From: Mycoplasmopsis synoviae ATCC 25204
Lineage (GTDB): Bacteria > Bacillota_I > Bacilli_A > Mycoplasmatales > Metamycoplasmataceae
Direction of reading: 5' to 3'
Assembly: GCF_000969765.1 (NCBI RefSeq)
Contig: NZ_CP011096.1
Coordinates: 620,001-684,000 of the forward strand
DNA length: 64,000 bases
Below the pieces are notes generated by a model. The model searched no databases, was not told the DNA's origin, and saw nothing but the letters and a program-made list of their open reading frames with translations. Below, piece by piece: positions 55,879 to 64,000 of this stretch. The position numbers were made by a program, and so were the translations under genes. Within the stretch, counting starts at the first letter, position 1. Each line of letters starts with the position of its first letter.

Positions 55879-55908
55879 AAATTATGAAAATCATTTCATA
55901 ATTTTTTT
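55879..55908. terminator. Bidirectional terminator between convergent rnj and the unknown membrane protein
   Basis: ATTATGAAA-ATCA-TTTCATAAT flanked by A and T runs lies between the two stops. Confidence 0.85.
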
Positions 55909-57625
55909 ATATTTTATCGATTACAAAATTCATTTTTGCCATGTTTGTTAGAGCTTTGCTTAATTTCTCAGGAGCATTTTCATAAATTATTCCAATATTT
56001 TTTTTCTCGCAAAGTGAAATTAAACTAATGCAATTTAATAGCGTTTCATTATTATGAATTTTTTCTGAAATTTCTTTAGCAATAATTACTGCACTAAAAT
56101 CACAAACACTAACGGTGTGAAGAGTTGATCTATCGATTTCTTTTATATATAAAAAAGTCGCAACTTTGTTTTGTTTATTTTGCGAAATTATTTTAGAAAG
56201 TTTTTGTCTTTCAAAATTATTTTTATAACTATATATAACAACCGATGGTGAAGATTCAATATAGTTATTTGGATTATTTAAATAACTTTCTTGAGAAACT
56301 TTAACCATTGTTTTTTTAACGTAATCTTTTTTAAGATTTTCTTCTTTTAATAATTCAATTTGTTTTTTTCTAATGAAATCAAATCAAATTGGTTCAAATA
56401 CAAAATTTAAATAAGGAATGTTTCTAAAAAATCTTTGATCAGATTCTCTAATGTTAGTCATTTCAACATCAGCATAACCTACATCTTTTGGTGAAAATTC
56501 TTGCTTTGGTTCGCTGCCATATTTATATAAATAACTTTTTTTAATTTGAAAGTTTTTAGCTACTGCATTTTCATGAATATATTCTTCTAAATTACGATGA
56601 AAATCTAAAAATGAATTAGTATCTTCTGCATGTAAATCAAGATTGTAAAAAACGTTTAAACTCTCTTTATTTTTAACTTCAATTTCTTCGGTTGTTTTAG
56701 AATTAAACTTTAATAAGTTATTTGTTTTTTTACATATATTTAAATTAAATAAATTAAAAATACAAAATTGAGCTTTTTTAATAATTAGTGCTTTATCATC
56801 AAGAGTTTTATAATTTCTATTTTTAAAAATTGTTCCATTAATAAAATATTTATTAGCAAGCGAAAGACTTTGAATATTTTTAGCGTAGCTTAATAATTTT
56901 CTATATTTACTACTTTTAACATCAGGAAATACAAAAAATAATAAGCCATCTTTTTGAAAGAATCTAAGACTTTTTTTAGGAATATTTAAAAAGAAAACAA
57001 TCTTATAAATATCAAATAAATTAATCGAATTTATATAGTAATAAGTCTTTAAAGAAAAAGCTAAAACAGCAATGTTTTTGTTTGTTTTAATTGCTCTAAC
57101 GTAGCTCTCGCTGTTGTCTTCTATTATTTTTTTAGTTTTGTTTTGATTGTTAAATTCTCATTTTAATGTGCAATAGTAAATTGCATCTTGAGACGGATTA
57201 ATAGTTAGCACAAAAGAAATAGAATTGTTTTTTGTGTTTTTAATTTTTCAAATAATTTTTTCTTTAAATGTTAAATGCTTTGATGCAGATTTACTAATTC
57301 TAAAATCTATTTTTTCTTTTTGGTTAACTTGAAAGTCTAAATAGTCTTTAATTTTAGTTAAATCTTCTTTATTAATTAAATCGTAGAAAGTATTTAAACT
57401 TAAATAATTTGAAGTTGTAAAGTTAAGTTTTTTAGAATCAAAAACAGTGTTAAAAAACTTGCTTTTTTTATTTAATCTTAAAACTCTTTTATTAAGATAG
57501 TCAATTTTAAATAAAATAACTCCACGTTCCATTTTTTTAGTTAGGTAAATAAATTTAATAACGATAAATAAAAAAATAGTCATCGAAATAACTATAAATG
57601 GAATCAAAATATAAATGGAATTCAT
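55907..57625 (-). CDS. Unrecognised membrane-anchored protein
   Basis: A 572-residue protein: one N-terminal membrane helix (about residues 4-28), then a cytoplasmic region whose start (MERGVILFKIDYLNKRVLRL, with SLNTFYDLI and IKDYLDFQV) has PAS-like spacing. Two further alpha/beta regions follow, rich in Lys and Asn. The C-terminal 110 residues (VVIYSYKN ... GIIYENAPEKLSKAL ... FVIDKI) could be a degenerate EAL-like or similar barrel end, but no catalytic motif is visible. The architecture recalls single-helix signalling proteins. It starts at the pcrA stop (TAATG) and is last in the pcrA operon. I do not recognise the family. Confidence 0.8.
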
Positions 57626-59829
57626 TATCTTGCTAAAACCTTTATTGAAGGGTGATTTTTCTTAATAGTCAGCGGAGCAGACTCATGGACAAATTTTACA
57701 ACAATATCGTAATCATTAACTTCTTGAACAATACCTTCGCCGAACCTAGTATGGCTAACTGCATCACCTACAATGATTTTAATATTTTTGTTTTCTTCTT
57801 CACTAAGATAGTGACTAAATTTACTGGTTTTATCGACAAGAAAGCTTTCAAAATCAATTCCCATTTCACGAATAAATCTTGAAGTTTGTTTTTCATGAAT
57901 AATAGGCGCATAAACTGATCCTCTTGAATCACTTACAAATAAGTTTTTTCTAGCACGAGTAATTGCAACATATGCAAGTCTACGCTCTTCTTCAATACCT
58001 TTATTTAGTTCTGTTTTAGTTTTGTGTTTATTTTCTTTAGCATCTTCTAAATGTTTATAGTTAGGGAAAACTCCTTCGGTTAATCCTACTATGAAAACAT
58101 TATCGAATTCAAGTCCCTTTGAGGCATGAATTGTCATTAAAGAAACAAAATCATCTCCTTCAACATCTTCTCCAGTAGTTGAAAGCAGGCTTACTTGATT
58201 TAGATAGTCAATAGCAGTAGCTTCTTTATTAGTTTCAAAATAGTTTTTCATTGAAACGCTGATTAATTCTTTAACGTTTTCAATTGCATTTTGGTTTTCA
58301 TTTTGATTACCTTTAATTTGTTCAAGGTAATTTAATTCTTCTAGTAGTTTTTGAGTAATTACAGGAAGTGGATATTTCTCAGAAATTAATTGGTATTTTC
58401 TTAAGATTTTAATAAATGGATAAATCTTTTTAAGAATAATTTCTTTACCTAATGGCAGCTCTTTAAAATGAGTAAATAAAGCGTCATATAAAGAAATTTT
58501 ATTCTTCTCCGCAAAGGCTTCAATTTTTTCAACGGTTTTAGGCCCAATTCCACGAACAGGAACATTAATAATTCTCTTTAGCGCAATGCTATCTTTATTT
58601 AAAATAGTTTTTAAAAATGCTAAAACGTCTTTAATTTCTGTTCTTTGATAAAACTTATATCCATTAAAAATTTTGTAGTTAATTCCTTCACCTAAAAGTG
58701 CATCTTCAAATGCTCTTGAATAGTAGTTTGAACGATATAAAATTACAATATTTTTAATTTGGTGTTTTTGTTTTTTAAGAAGCTTAATTTTTGAAATAAC
58801 TCATTGAGCTTCTGCCTCAGTATTAAAGGCGTGGTAGAATTCAATATCATTACCTTCATCATTATTGGTAATTAAATCTTTTGAAAAACGATTTTTATTG
58901 TTTTTAATTAATTTATTAGCAGACGCTAATATCTTTTTAGTAGAACGATAATTAGTATCTAAAACAATTGTTTTTGAATTTTCAAAAATGTTTTCAAAAT
59001 TTAAAATTAAATCAACTGAAGCACCTCTTCAGTTATAAATTGTCTGATCAGGATCTCCAACGATAGTTAACTGAGATGATTTATCAATTATTTTTTCTAA
59101 AATATCAAATTGTAAATCGCTGGTATCTTGAAACTCATCAACTAAAATGTAGTTAAAATGTCTTGCAATTTTTGCAGCAACATTAGGATGCATTTCAAGA
59201 AGAGTTTTACAGTGCAAAATTAAATCATCAAAATCAAGAGCACCTTTTTCTGCCATGTAATTTAGATAGTCTTGGTAGACATTGGCAATAGTTTTAGAAA
59301 CTGCATCTCCGCTGAATTGCTTTTCTAATTCAGCAATTAAATCTTTTTGATCAAGTAGATTATTTTTAGCTCATGATATATATTTAGCCATATTGCTATA
59401 GCTAACTTCATGATTTGTAATTTTGTTTTTCACATAAAGATCTTGAAGAACTTGTTTTTTATCAAGCTCATCTAGAATTGGAAAGTTTCTAGAAAAACCA
59501 ATTAAGTTAATATATTTTCTTAGAACTTGTGCACAAAATGAATGAAGCGTAAAGACATTTTCAAAAAGTACTTTTTGTTTATCGTAGTACTTTGAATTTA
59601 TTCTATCTTTCATTTCTTTATCAGCTTTATTAGTAAAAGTTACAGCTAAAATTTTGCTAGGATCAACTTTTTTTTCTAAAATTAAATACAAAATTTTTCT
59701 GGTTAAAACTTTTGTTTTCCCGGTTCCTGCTCCGGCTATTATTCTAAGATGAGAATCAAAATATTCAACGGCTTCACGTTGTTTTTCATTTAAATCATCT
59801 AGTAAATCTTTTTTCTTAAAAGCTATCAT
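57625..59829 (-). CDS. pcrA: DNA helicase PcrA (UvrD/Rep family)
   Basis: A 734-residue superfamily 1A helicase. LNEKQREAVE and IIAGAGTGKTKVL form the Q and Walker A motifs, ILVDEFQDTSD the Walker B, VGDPDQTIYNW motif III, and MTIHASKGLEFDNVFIVGL with YVAITRARKNL motifs V and VI. The C-terminal VGDAVSHTRFGEGIV Tudor-like domain is typical of PcrA, which binds RNA polymerase. It acts in repair and in clearing stalled replication forks. Confidence 0.96.
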
Positions 59830-59841
59830 TTATGCTCCTAA

Positions 59842-60492
59842 CTATAATTGTAAGTCACTAAAATAAATATATTTACGATAAATATAAACTTTAGGTTTGA
59901 AAATTATTTTTTCCTCTGTAATTGGAATTATTTTCTTATTAATAACTACTCTTGATTTTGACATTAAATCAAATAGAGAAAGCTTTTTTTTGCTAAAAAG
60001 TATGAATAGAAAATTAAAAGATGTAAGCATCCCTCAAAGTCCACTTAAATATTTAAATAAACTTTGAATTAATTTTGTATTTTCGTTATCAACAAAAAAA
60101 AGCTTTTTGTTTTGAATCAGTAAATCACTTGGCTTTAGAAAAATCAAAAACAAAACAATTAAAATACTTCAGTAAAATACTCCAAAAATATTTCTTAAAG
60201 TAAGCGCTAGAGCACTAAATTTTTTGGTTTCTTGATTTATTATTTTAATTTTAAAAATAATAAAAAATAAAGTGTAACCTTCGGTAATTATTGGCACTAT
60301 AAAATAGTATTGTCAAATAAAAACCAGACACAATATAAAAGGCAAGTAAATTACAAAATCATTAAAATTTTTATTTAAAGCAAGAAAGCGAATTGAAGTC
60401 AAATAAAAACATAAAAAACAAATTAATAAAACTAAAAGGAAATCAAAAATTGAGGCGAAAAACCTTCTTGAAAAATTTGCGTTTTGATACAT
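59842..60492 (-). CDS. RDD-family membrane protein
   Basis: A 216-residue protein with four or more hydrophobic helices. SRRFFASIFDFLLVLLI near the N-terminus carries the Arg-Asp pair that names the family, and LFDLMSKSRVVI near the C-terminus corresponds to the conserved hD...T/S-x-V block. RDD proteins have been linked to Na+/Li+ transport, but the function is mostly unknown. The ATG overlaps the glycosyltransferase stop by one base, and pcrA starts 12 bp after its stop. Confidence 0.75.
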
Positions 60493-61511
60493 TAAATTTC
60501 TTGGAAAAGTTTATGTATTTTTAATTTGTGCAATTTCTTTTTAAGGTTTTTAGTTTCCTGTATCGGATGCAGCATGTATTTGTTTTCTTCTAGAAACTTG
60601 TCAAAGTTTTTAGATTTTTCAAGTGCTTCTAAAAACTTGAACAATTTATTAAATTGCTCCATTGAATGACTTATTTTTAAGTCAGTATCAAAGGCTTTGT
60701 TTTTTAGTTTGTAATATGGATGAATATCAGAAACAAGTGCTATTGAAAATAGCTTGTAAAAGAAATATTTAGCATATTGAAATTCTTCTTCAAAATCTAA
60801 ATTGAACTCTTTTAAATAAGCTTTAATGTTTTTAAAGCTTAGCCTGAATTTTTGAAAGTCAAAAATGTAATGTTCACTAACATATTCTTTAGTTAAAGTT
60901 TCATCATAGTAATAATATTTTTTACTTAGAAGTAATAAAAAATAATTAAGTTCAATTAAAAACTTATTATCTAAGTCATCTTTAAATTTTCTAACTTTAA
61001 CTTCTTTTGCAAGATCAGTTTTTACAATCTTATTAAATAAAAATGGAAAACTATATGCAAAAATTAATTTATGTTGAGCAATATCAAGTGGAACTTTGGT
61101 TTGAAGTCTTGAATTTGGTTTATATTTGCTAACTCCAAAAAGTCTAGGACGATATTCAATTAAATCTGCTTTAGTTTTTTTGATTATTGATAATACTTTT
61201 GTAACAAAATCTTTTTTAAATGAAGCATCAGAATTTAAAACTACACTATAATTGCCACTAGCAACATTTAAAGCTTGTAGATACATTTCGCTGCATGTTA
61301 CTGATTTAGAAAAATAAACAATTTTAATTTTATTTTTAAGATCGCCTGCAGCAAATGAATTAATTTCTTTCATTACCTCGAAACTTTTAGAAAGTCGTTG
61401 TAAACAAAAAACAACCTCAAAATTTTGATCTAGTTGATTTGATAAATCTTGAAGGTAATTAGATACTTTTTTAACGCTAAAATTATTTAAAGAAATTAAT
61501 GTAATTTTCAT
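60492..61511 (-). CDS. Family 2-like glycosyltransferase
   Basis: A 339-residue GT-A-fold protein. KITLISLNNFSVKKVSNYL starts the nucleotide-binding half, and SGNYSVVLNSDASFKKDF holds the DxD-like metal site (NSD in place of DDD). The start at 61511 is chosen for GGAG four bases upstream and because the fold begins there; an upstream in-frame ATG at 61559 is less likely. No membrane helix is seen. It may glycosylate a lipid or the surface protein encoded upstream. The acceptor is unknown. Confidence 0.78.
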   Translation of the reverse strand: MKITLISLNNFSVKKVSNYLQDLSNQLDQNFEVVFCLQRLSKSFEVMKEINSFAAGDLKNKIKIVYFSKSVTCSEMYLQALNVASGNYSVVLNSDASFKKDFVTKVLSIIKKTKADLIEYRPRLFGVSKYKPNSRLQTKVPLDIAQHKLIFAYSFPFLFNKIVKTDLAKEVKVRKFKDDLDNKFLIELNYFLLLLSKKYYYYDETLTKEYVSEHYIFDFQKFRLSFKNIKAYLKEFNLDFEEEFQYAKYFFYKLFSIALVSDIHPYYKLKNKAFDTDLKISHSMEQFNKLFKFLEALEKSKNFDKFLEENKYMLHPIQETKNLKKKLHKLKIHKLFQEI

Positions 61512-61571
61512 CAAACTCCACTTTTTAAATTTTACTAAATTTAAGGCCAAATATTTCAAAAATTTGCAAAA

Positions 61572-61601
61572 AAAAGCTAGATTTTACGATTTTCTAGCTT
61601 T
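61572..61601 (-). terminator. Terminator overlapping the 3' end of the GA-module gene
   Basis: On the minus strand AAAGCTAGA and TCTAGCTTT pair around an 11-nt loop containing the TAA stop, followed by Ts. Some transcripts must read through to the glycosyltransferase, or that gene has its own promoter. Confidence 0.75.
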
Positions 61602-62768
61602 ATTTTTCTTTTTTTCGGTAGTTTTATCTGATTTTTCTTCTGATTTTTCTTCTGATTTAGTTTCTAGTGATTTTTCTGCTTTTTCTTCTGGTAAAACTTC
61701 TGTTTCATCTAAAAAAGTTTCTTCTGAAGTTTCTTTATTTAGATTTTGTGCATCAGCTTTAAGTTGTTGAAGCGTTTCTTGTTCTCTTTTTTGCATCATT
61801 TTTCTTTTTTTAGCGTTAATAAAGATTGCAAATCCAACAAGAGAAACAAGCAGCACTGCAGTAATTATTAAAAAGTATCTATTTTGACTATTTGATGATC
61901 TAACTGCTTGATCAAAAAGAGTTTTATTATTTAAAATAGCCATGCTAGTGTTGAAATTAATACTATTTAAAATACCATTATCTTCAACGTTTAATGAGTC
62001 ATAAACTTTTAATCTATTTTCTACATCAGCATTTGAATTTAATTGTTTTTTACTATCAATAAAATATGTGGTTTTTTCTAAGTTTTCTTTTAGATTTGGA
62101 AATTGATCTTTTAAAACGGCAACGCTAAGATCAAATACTGCTTTTTGCCCTGTTGCTATTCCTAAAAGCATATTTGCATAAAATTTATGCTCAAGTAGGA
62201 TTTTATTTTTAAAAGTATTTAAAAACGCAACTGAATCATTTAGACTCGCATTATCACTTTGAAGGGTTTCAAATAATTCAAAATTTGAAAGTTCTAATAA
62301 ATTTGATAAAAATGAAGTTTGTTCCACTGTAAATCTAGCAATATTTGATGCGTTATAAGTAGTTTTATTTCCTTTAATTGAATTGTAGGCGCTATTAGCA
62401 TTATTTATTAAATATAAAGCGCTTAATAAATCTGCGTATTTACTTGAAACTTTTGATTCTGAAATAGTTTTTATTAAATTAGAAACATTAGCGGTTAGTA
62501 GCGATGCTTCTGATGTAATTTGTGATAAAGCTAAAAGCTCAGTATTAACGCTTTTAGCTTCGTTTAATATTGACTTTTTATCATTATCACTTTGGGCTTG
62601 ATCAATTAGTTTTCTATAAACATCTTTATCAGAGTTTGATAAAAATTTAAGCGAGCTAAGTTCAGATTCGCTAGTATTTGATGCCACAGTTGCACTTAGT
62701 GAAAACGCTGCAACTGAAGCAGTTATAGGCGCTAAAGAAAATAGAAATAGTTTTTTAAGTTTTTTCAT
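61584..62768 (-). CDS. Membrane-anchored surface protein with GA-like module (paralogue 2)
   Basis: A 394-residue protein with a signal/anchor (about residues 6-28), a helical ectodomain, a membrane helix at about 301-320 and a long charged cytoplasmic tail rich in Lys and Glu (ETKSEEKSEEKSDKTTEKKK). Residues about 35-80 (LSSLKFLSNSDKDVYRKLID, then ILNEAKSVN) fit one GA-type three-helix module. The region before the membrane helix (SVAFLNTF to FPNLKENLEK) aligns with paralogue 1 at 41931-43352 (SIAFEYLN to YPDLGEFLKS). It may bind a host protein. The function is unproven. Confidence 0.62.
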   Translation of the reverse strand: MKKLKKLFLFSLAPITASVAAFSLSATVASNTSESELSSLKFLSNSDKDVYRKLIDQAQSDNDKKSILNEAKSVNTELLALSQITSEASLLTANVSNLIKTISESKVSSKYADLLSALYLINNANSAYNSIKGNKTTYNASNIARFTVEQTSFLSNLLELSNFELFETLQSDNASLNDSVAFLNTFKNKILLEHKFYANMLLGIATGQKAVFDLSVAVLKDQFPNLKENLEKTTYFIDSKKQLNSNADVENRLKVYDSLNVEDNGILNSINFNTSMAILNNKTLFDQAVRSSNSQNRYFLIITAVLLVSLVGFAIFINAKKRKMMQKREQETLQQLKADAQNLNKETSEETFLDETEVLPEEKAEKSLETKSEEKSEEKSDKTTEKKKNKARKS

Positions 62769-62824
62769 GATTTTAAAATTATAATTTTTTATTTTTTATT
62801 TTTTCTTAAAAAAGAAAATAAAAA

Positions 62825-62930
62825 AAAGCAGCTCCCGATTTTTGCTTTTCAGCTATCTTAGGCGCTAAAGGGCTTAACTACTGAGTTCGGAATGGTATCA
62901 GGTGCAAACCTTCGCTATGGCTACTATTGA
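62825..62930 (-). rRNA. rrf: 5S ribosomal RNA
   Basis: The minus strand contains the 5S landmarks AGTAGCCATAGCG, CATTCCGAACTCAGTAGTTAA and AGCGCCTAAGATAGCTG, with the closing helix AGTAGC/GCTGCT. It is separate from 16S and 23S genes, which are not in the window. A TTAAAAT -10 box lies just upstream on the minus strand. End positions are accurate to a few bases. Confidence 0.93.
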
Positions 62931-63052
62931 AAATATTTTAACATAAAAAATAAAAATCATGAAAAATTTTTCTAAAAAATACTAAAAAAATATTTTTAAA
63001 AAATTTTTAAAATTTATGTGTTGTTTTTATTTTTTTGTGTTATAATTTCTTT

Positions 63053-63238
63053 CAAATAACTTAAATGTTATTTTAAAAAGTATAAGTTTTAATCATATAT
63101 TTGTAAAATATTTAAACCATTAGTGGCTTAAATATCACCTAGATTACCTAATTTAATACATTATATATAGAATGCGCACAATAAGCCAAGCCAAATTCTA
63201 TTTACAAATATAATAAATTAAAGCTTATGCTTTTTTTA
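63053..63238 (+). ncRNA. Candidate structured small RNA, about 185 nt, unassigned family
   Basis: TATAAT at 63041-63046 (extended TGTGT) begins a unit ending at the terminator 63220-63237 (AAAGC-TTAT-GCTTT plus Ts). Between them are two 12-bp long-range helices, 63082-63093 with 63217-63228 (one G-U pair) and 63096-63107 with 63201-63212 (perfect), an inner hairpin 63108-63135 (ATATTTAA...TTAAATAT plus CCA/TGG with loop TTAG), and TAGAAT/ATTCTA at 63168-63173 and 63195-63200. AAGCCA at 63183-63188 could pair with TGGCTT at 63124-63129. I find no tmRNA, RNase P, SRP or 6S landmark, and no ORF of note. Confidence 0.6.
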
Positions 63239-63246
63239 TTTGCTTT

Positions 63247-64000
63247 TTAAATTTCTTTGCCAGAAATTTTTTTATTTTCTTTGTTTATTTCAGTTATTTC
63301 AACTTTAATTAAATTATTTAAGTTATAAGATTCGTAGATATTTCCTTTTTTAGCTAAATTAGAAATATGAACAAAAAGACTTTCCTTTAAACCTATATAA
63401 CAAAATAATCCAAAATCGGTGATATTATCAATTGTCGCATCTACTATATCTCCAATTTTTAAATTTTCTAAATTAATTAAATTTTTCTTTAAGAGGTATC
63501 CTTGCTTTGAAGATCTAATTATTTTAGTTGGATTTTTAAGTGAAGATAAAATCAAATTTATCTCTTCAATTGAAGAGCTATATTTTTCTGATAATTCTTT
63601 AGCATTTAATTCTAAGTTTTTAATTCCTTCTTCAGATGGAATTAATTTATATTCACTAATTATCTTGTTGGCAAGGCTATATGACTCTGGATGAATTGCG
63701 GTTTTATCTAAAAAATTACTTGAATTAAAAACTCTTAAAAAACCAATAGATTGTTCAAAAGTTTTTGGGCCTATTCCATCAACTTTTAAAACTTCATCTC
63801 TTGATTTAAAACTTTTATTTTTGTTTCTATAATTAATTATATTTTGGGAAGTTTTTTTGCCAAGACCTGATATATACGAAAGAATTTCTCTTGATGCGCT
63901 ATTTAAATCAACTCCGTAATTATTAACTACTTTTTGAACTTTAAAATTTAAATAATTTTGAAGTTCTTTTTGATTTACATCGTGTTGATATTGACCTACT
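63247..64000 (-). CDS. tex: Tex-family S1 RNA-binding transcription accessory protein, 3' part
   Basis: The last 250 or so codons of Tex; the 5' end lies beyond the window. VGQYQHDVNQ is the family hallmark, followed by helix-hairpin-helix ILSYISGLGKKTSQNI and KVDGIGPKTFEQS, and a C-terminal S1 domain (GDIVDATIDNITDFGLFCYI to VHISNLA). The stop is TAA at 63247-63249. It converges on the candidate small RNA at 63053-63238. Tex binds nucleic acid and influences transcription; its mechanism is unsettled. Confidence 0.95.
   Translation of the reverse strand, partial: VGQYQHDVNQKELQNYLNFKVQKVVNNYGVDLNSASREILSYISGLGKKTSQNIINYRNKNKSFKSRDEVLKVDGIGPKTFEQSIGFLRVFNSSNFLDKTAIHPESYSLANKIISEYKLIPSEEGIKNLELNAKELSEKYSSSIEEINLILSSLKNPTKIIRSSKQGYLLKKNLINLENLKIGDIVDATIDNITDFGLFCYIGLKESLFVHISNLAKKGNIYESYNLNNLIKVEITEINKENKKISGKEI

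Noticed and set aside
63082-63237. Reading the 63041-63238 element as a riboswitch or attenuator
   Set aside because: The mutually exclusive helices suit an attenuator, but the gene immediately downstream (tex) is on the opposite strand, so nothing would be controlled in cis.
1-64000. CRISPR arrays, prophage or integrative conjugative element genes
   Set aside because: No regularly spaced repeats, cas genes, phage structural genes or conjugation genes were seen; the IS-derived sequences are the only mobile DNA found.

Overview
The window is from a mollicute, most likely a Mycoplasma of the hominis group in the broad sense. TGA is read as tryptophan throughout: almost every gene needs in-frame TGA to stay open, and genes stop only at TAA or TAG. 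Base composition is very AT-rich, genes are packed head to tail with TAATG or ATGA-type overlaps, and the content fits a wall-less parasite (lipoprotein with DUF31 peptidase, PTS enzyme I, ECF transporter, polyamine importer, NADH oxidase, single-copy tRNA and 5S genes). I cannot fix the species from sequence alone.

Layout. 1-5031: end of an M13 metallopeptidase, an ECF S component, and a large protein with a decayed Opp-type ABC ATPase fold. 5075-5151: tRNA-Arg(UCU). 5214-8682: HAD phosphatase, an EzrA-like coiled-coil membrane protein and thiI. 8691-12343 (minus): a heterodimeric ABC exporter. 12364-17639: the polyamine importer potABCD with an unusual leader that can hide the potA ribosome-binding site. 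17647-18991: a dead IS30/IS1630-like element that duplicated the potD terminator. 19051-25023: a second heterodimeric exporter, mnmG and rlmH. 25112-27505: a DUF31 surface lipoprotein. 27559-30798 (minus): potassium uptake pair and whiA. 30861-34663: tdk, nox, ptsI. 34655-43352 (minus): fmt, dnaI, dnaB, coaE, a 5'-3' exonuclease, dnaE and a GA-module surface protein. 43393-45270 (minus): topA. 45482-46885: rpsF-ssb-rpsR. 46985-50912: a five-gene operon. 50924-53774: a decayed region with two remnants of the same IS, a broken membrane-protein gene and a truncated NYN-domain gene. 53987-55876: RNase J. 55907-62768 (minus): an unknown membrane protein, pcrA, RDD protein, glycosyltransferase and a second GA-module protein. 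62825-62930: 5S rRNA. 63053-63238: a strongly structured RNA candidate. 63247-64000: 3' part of tex.

The most interesting system is the operon at 46985-50912. It encodes a CitE-like lyase, a MaoC-type hydratase and a family-I-like CoA transferase, the same three families as the itaconate-degradation (Ict-Ich-Ccl, or RipA-RipB-RipC) pathway of Yersinia and Pseudomonas. Together they could convert macrophage itaconate to pyruvate and acetyl-CoA. In a mycoplasma that would both disarm a host antimicrobial and feed substrate-level ATP synthesis. Two PEBP-family proteins follow in the same operon and IS remnants lie directly downstream, which hints at acquisition by transfer. The function is inferred from family combination, not proven.

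Other points worth following are the unassigned structured RNA next to the 5S gene, the potA leader, the IS element with its 33-bp terminator duplication, the helicase loader lacking Walker lysine, and the paired GA-module surface proteins.
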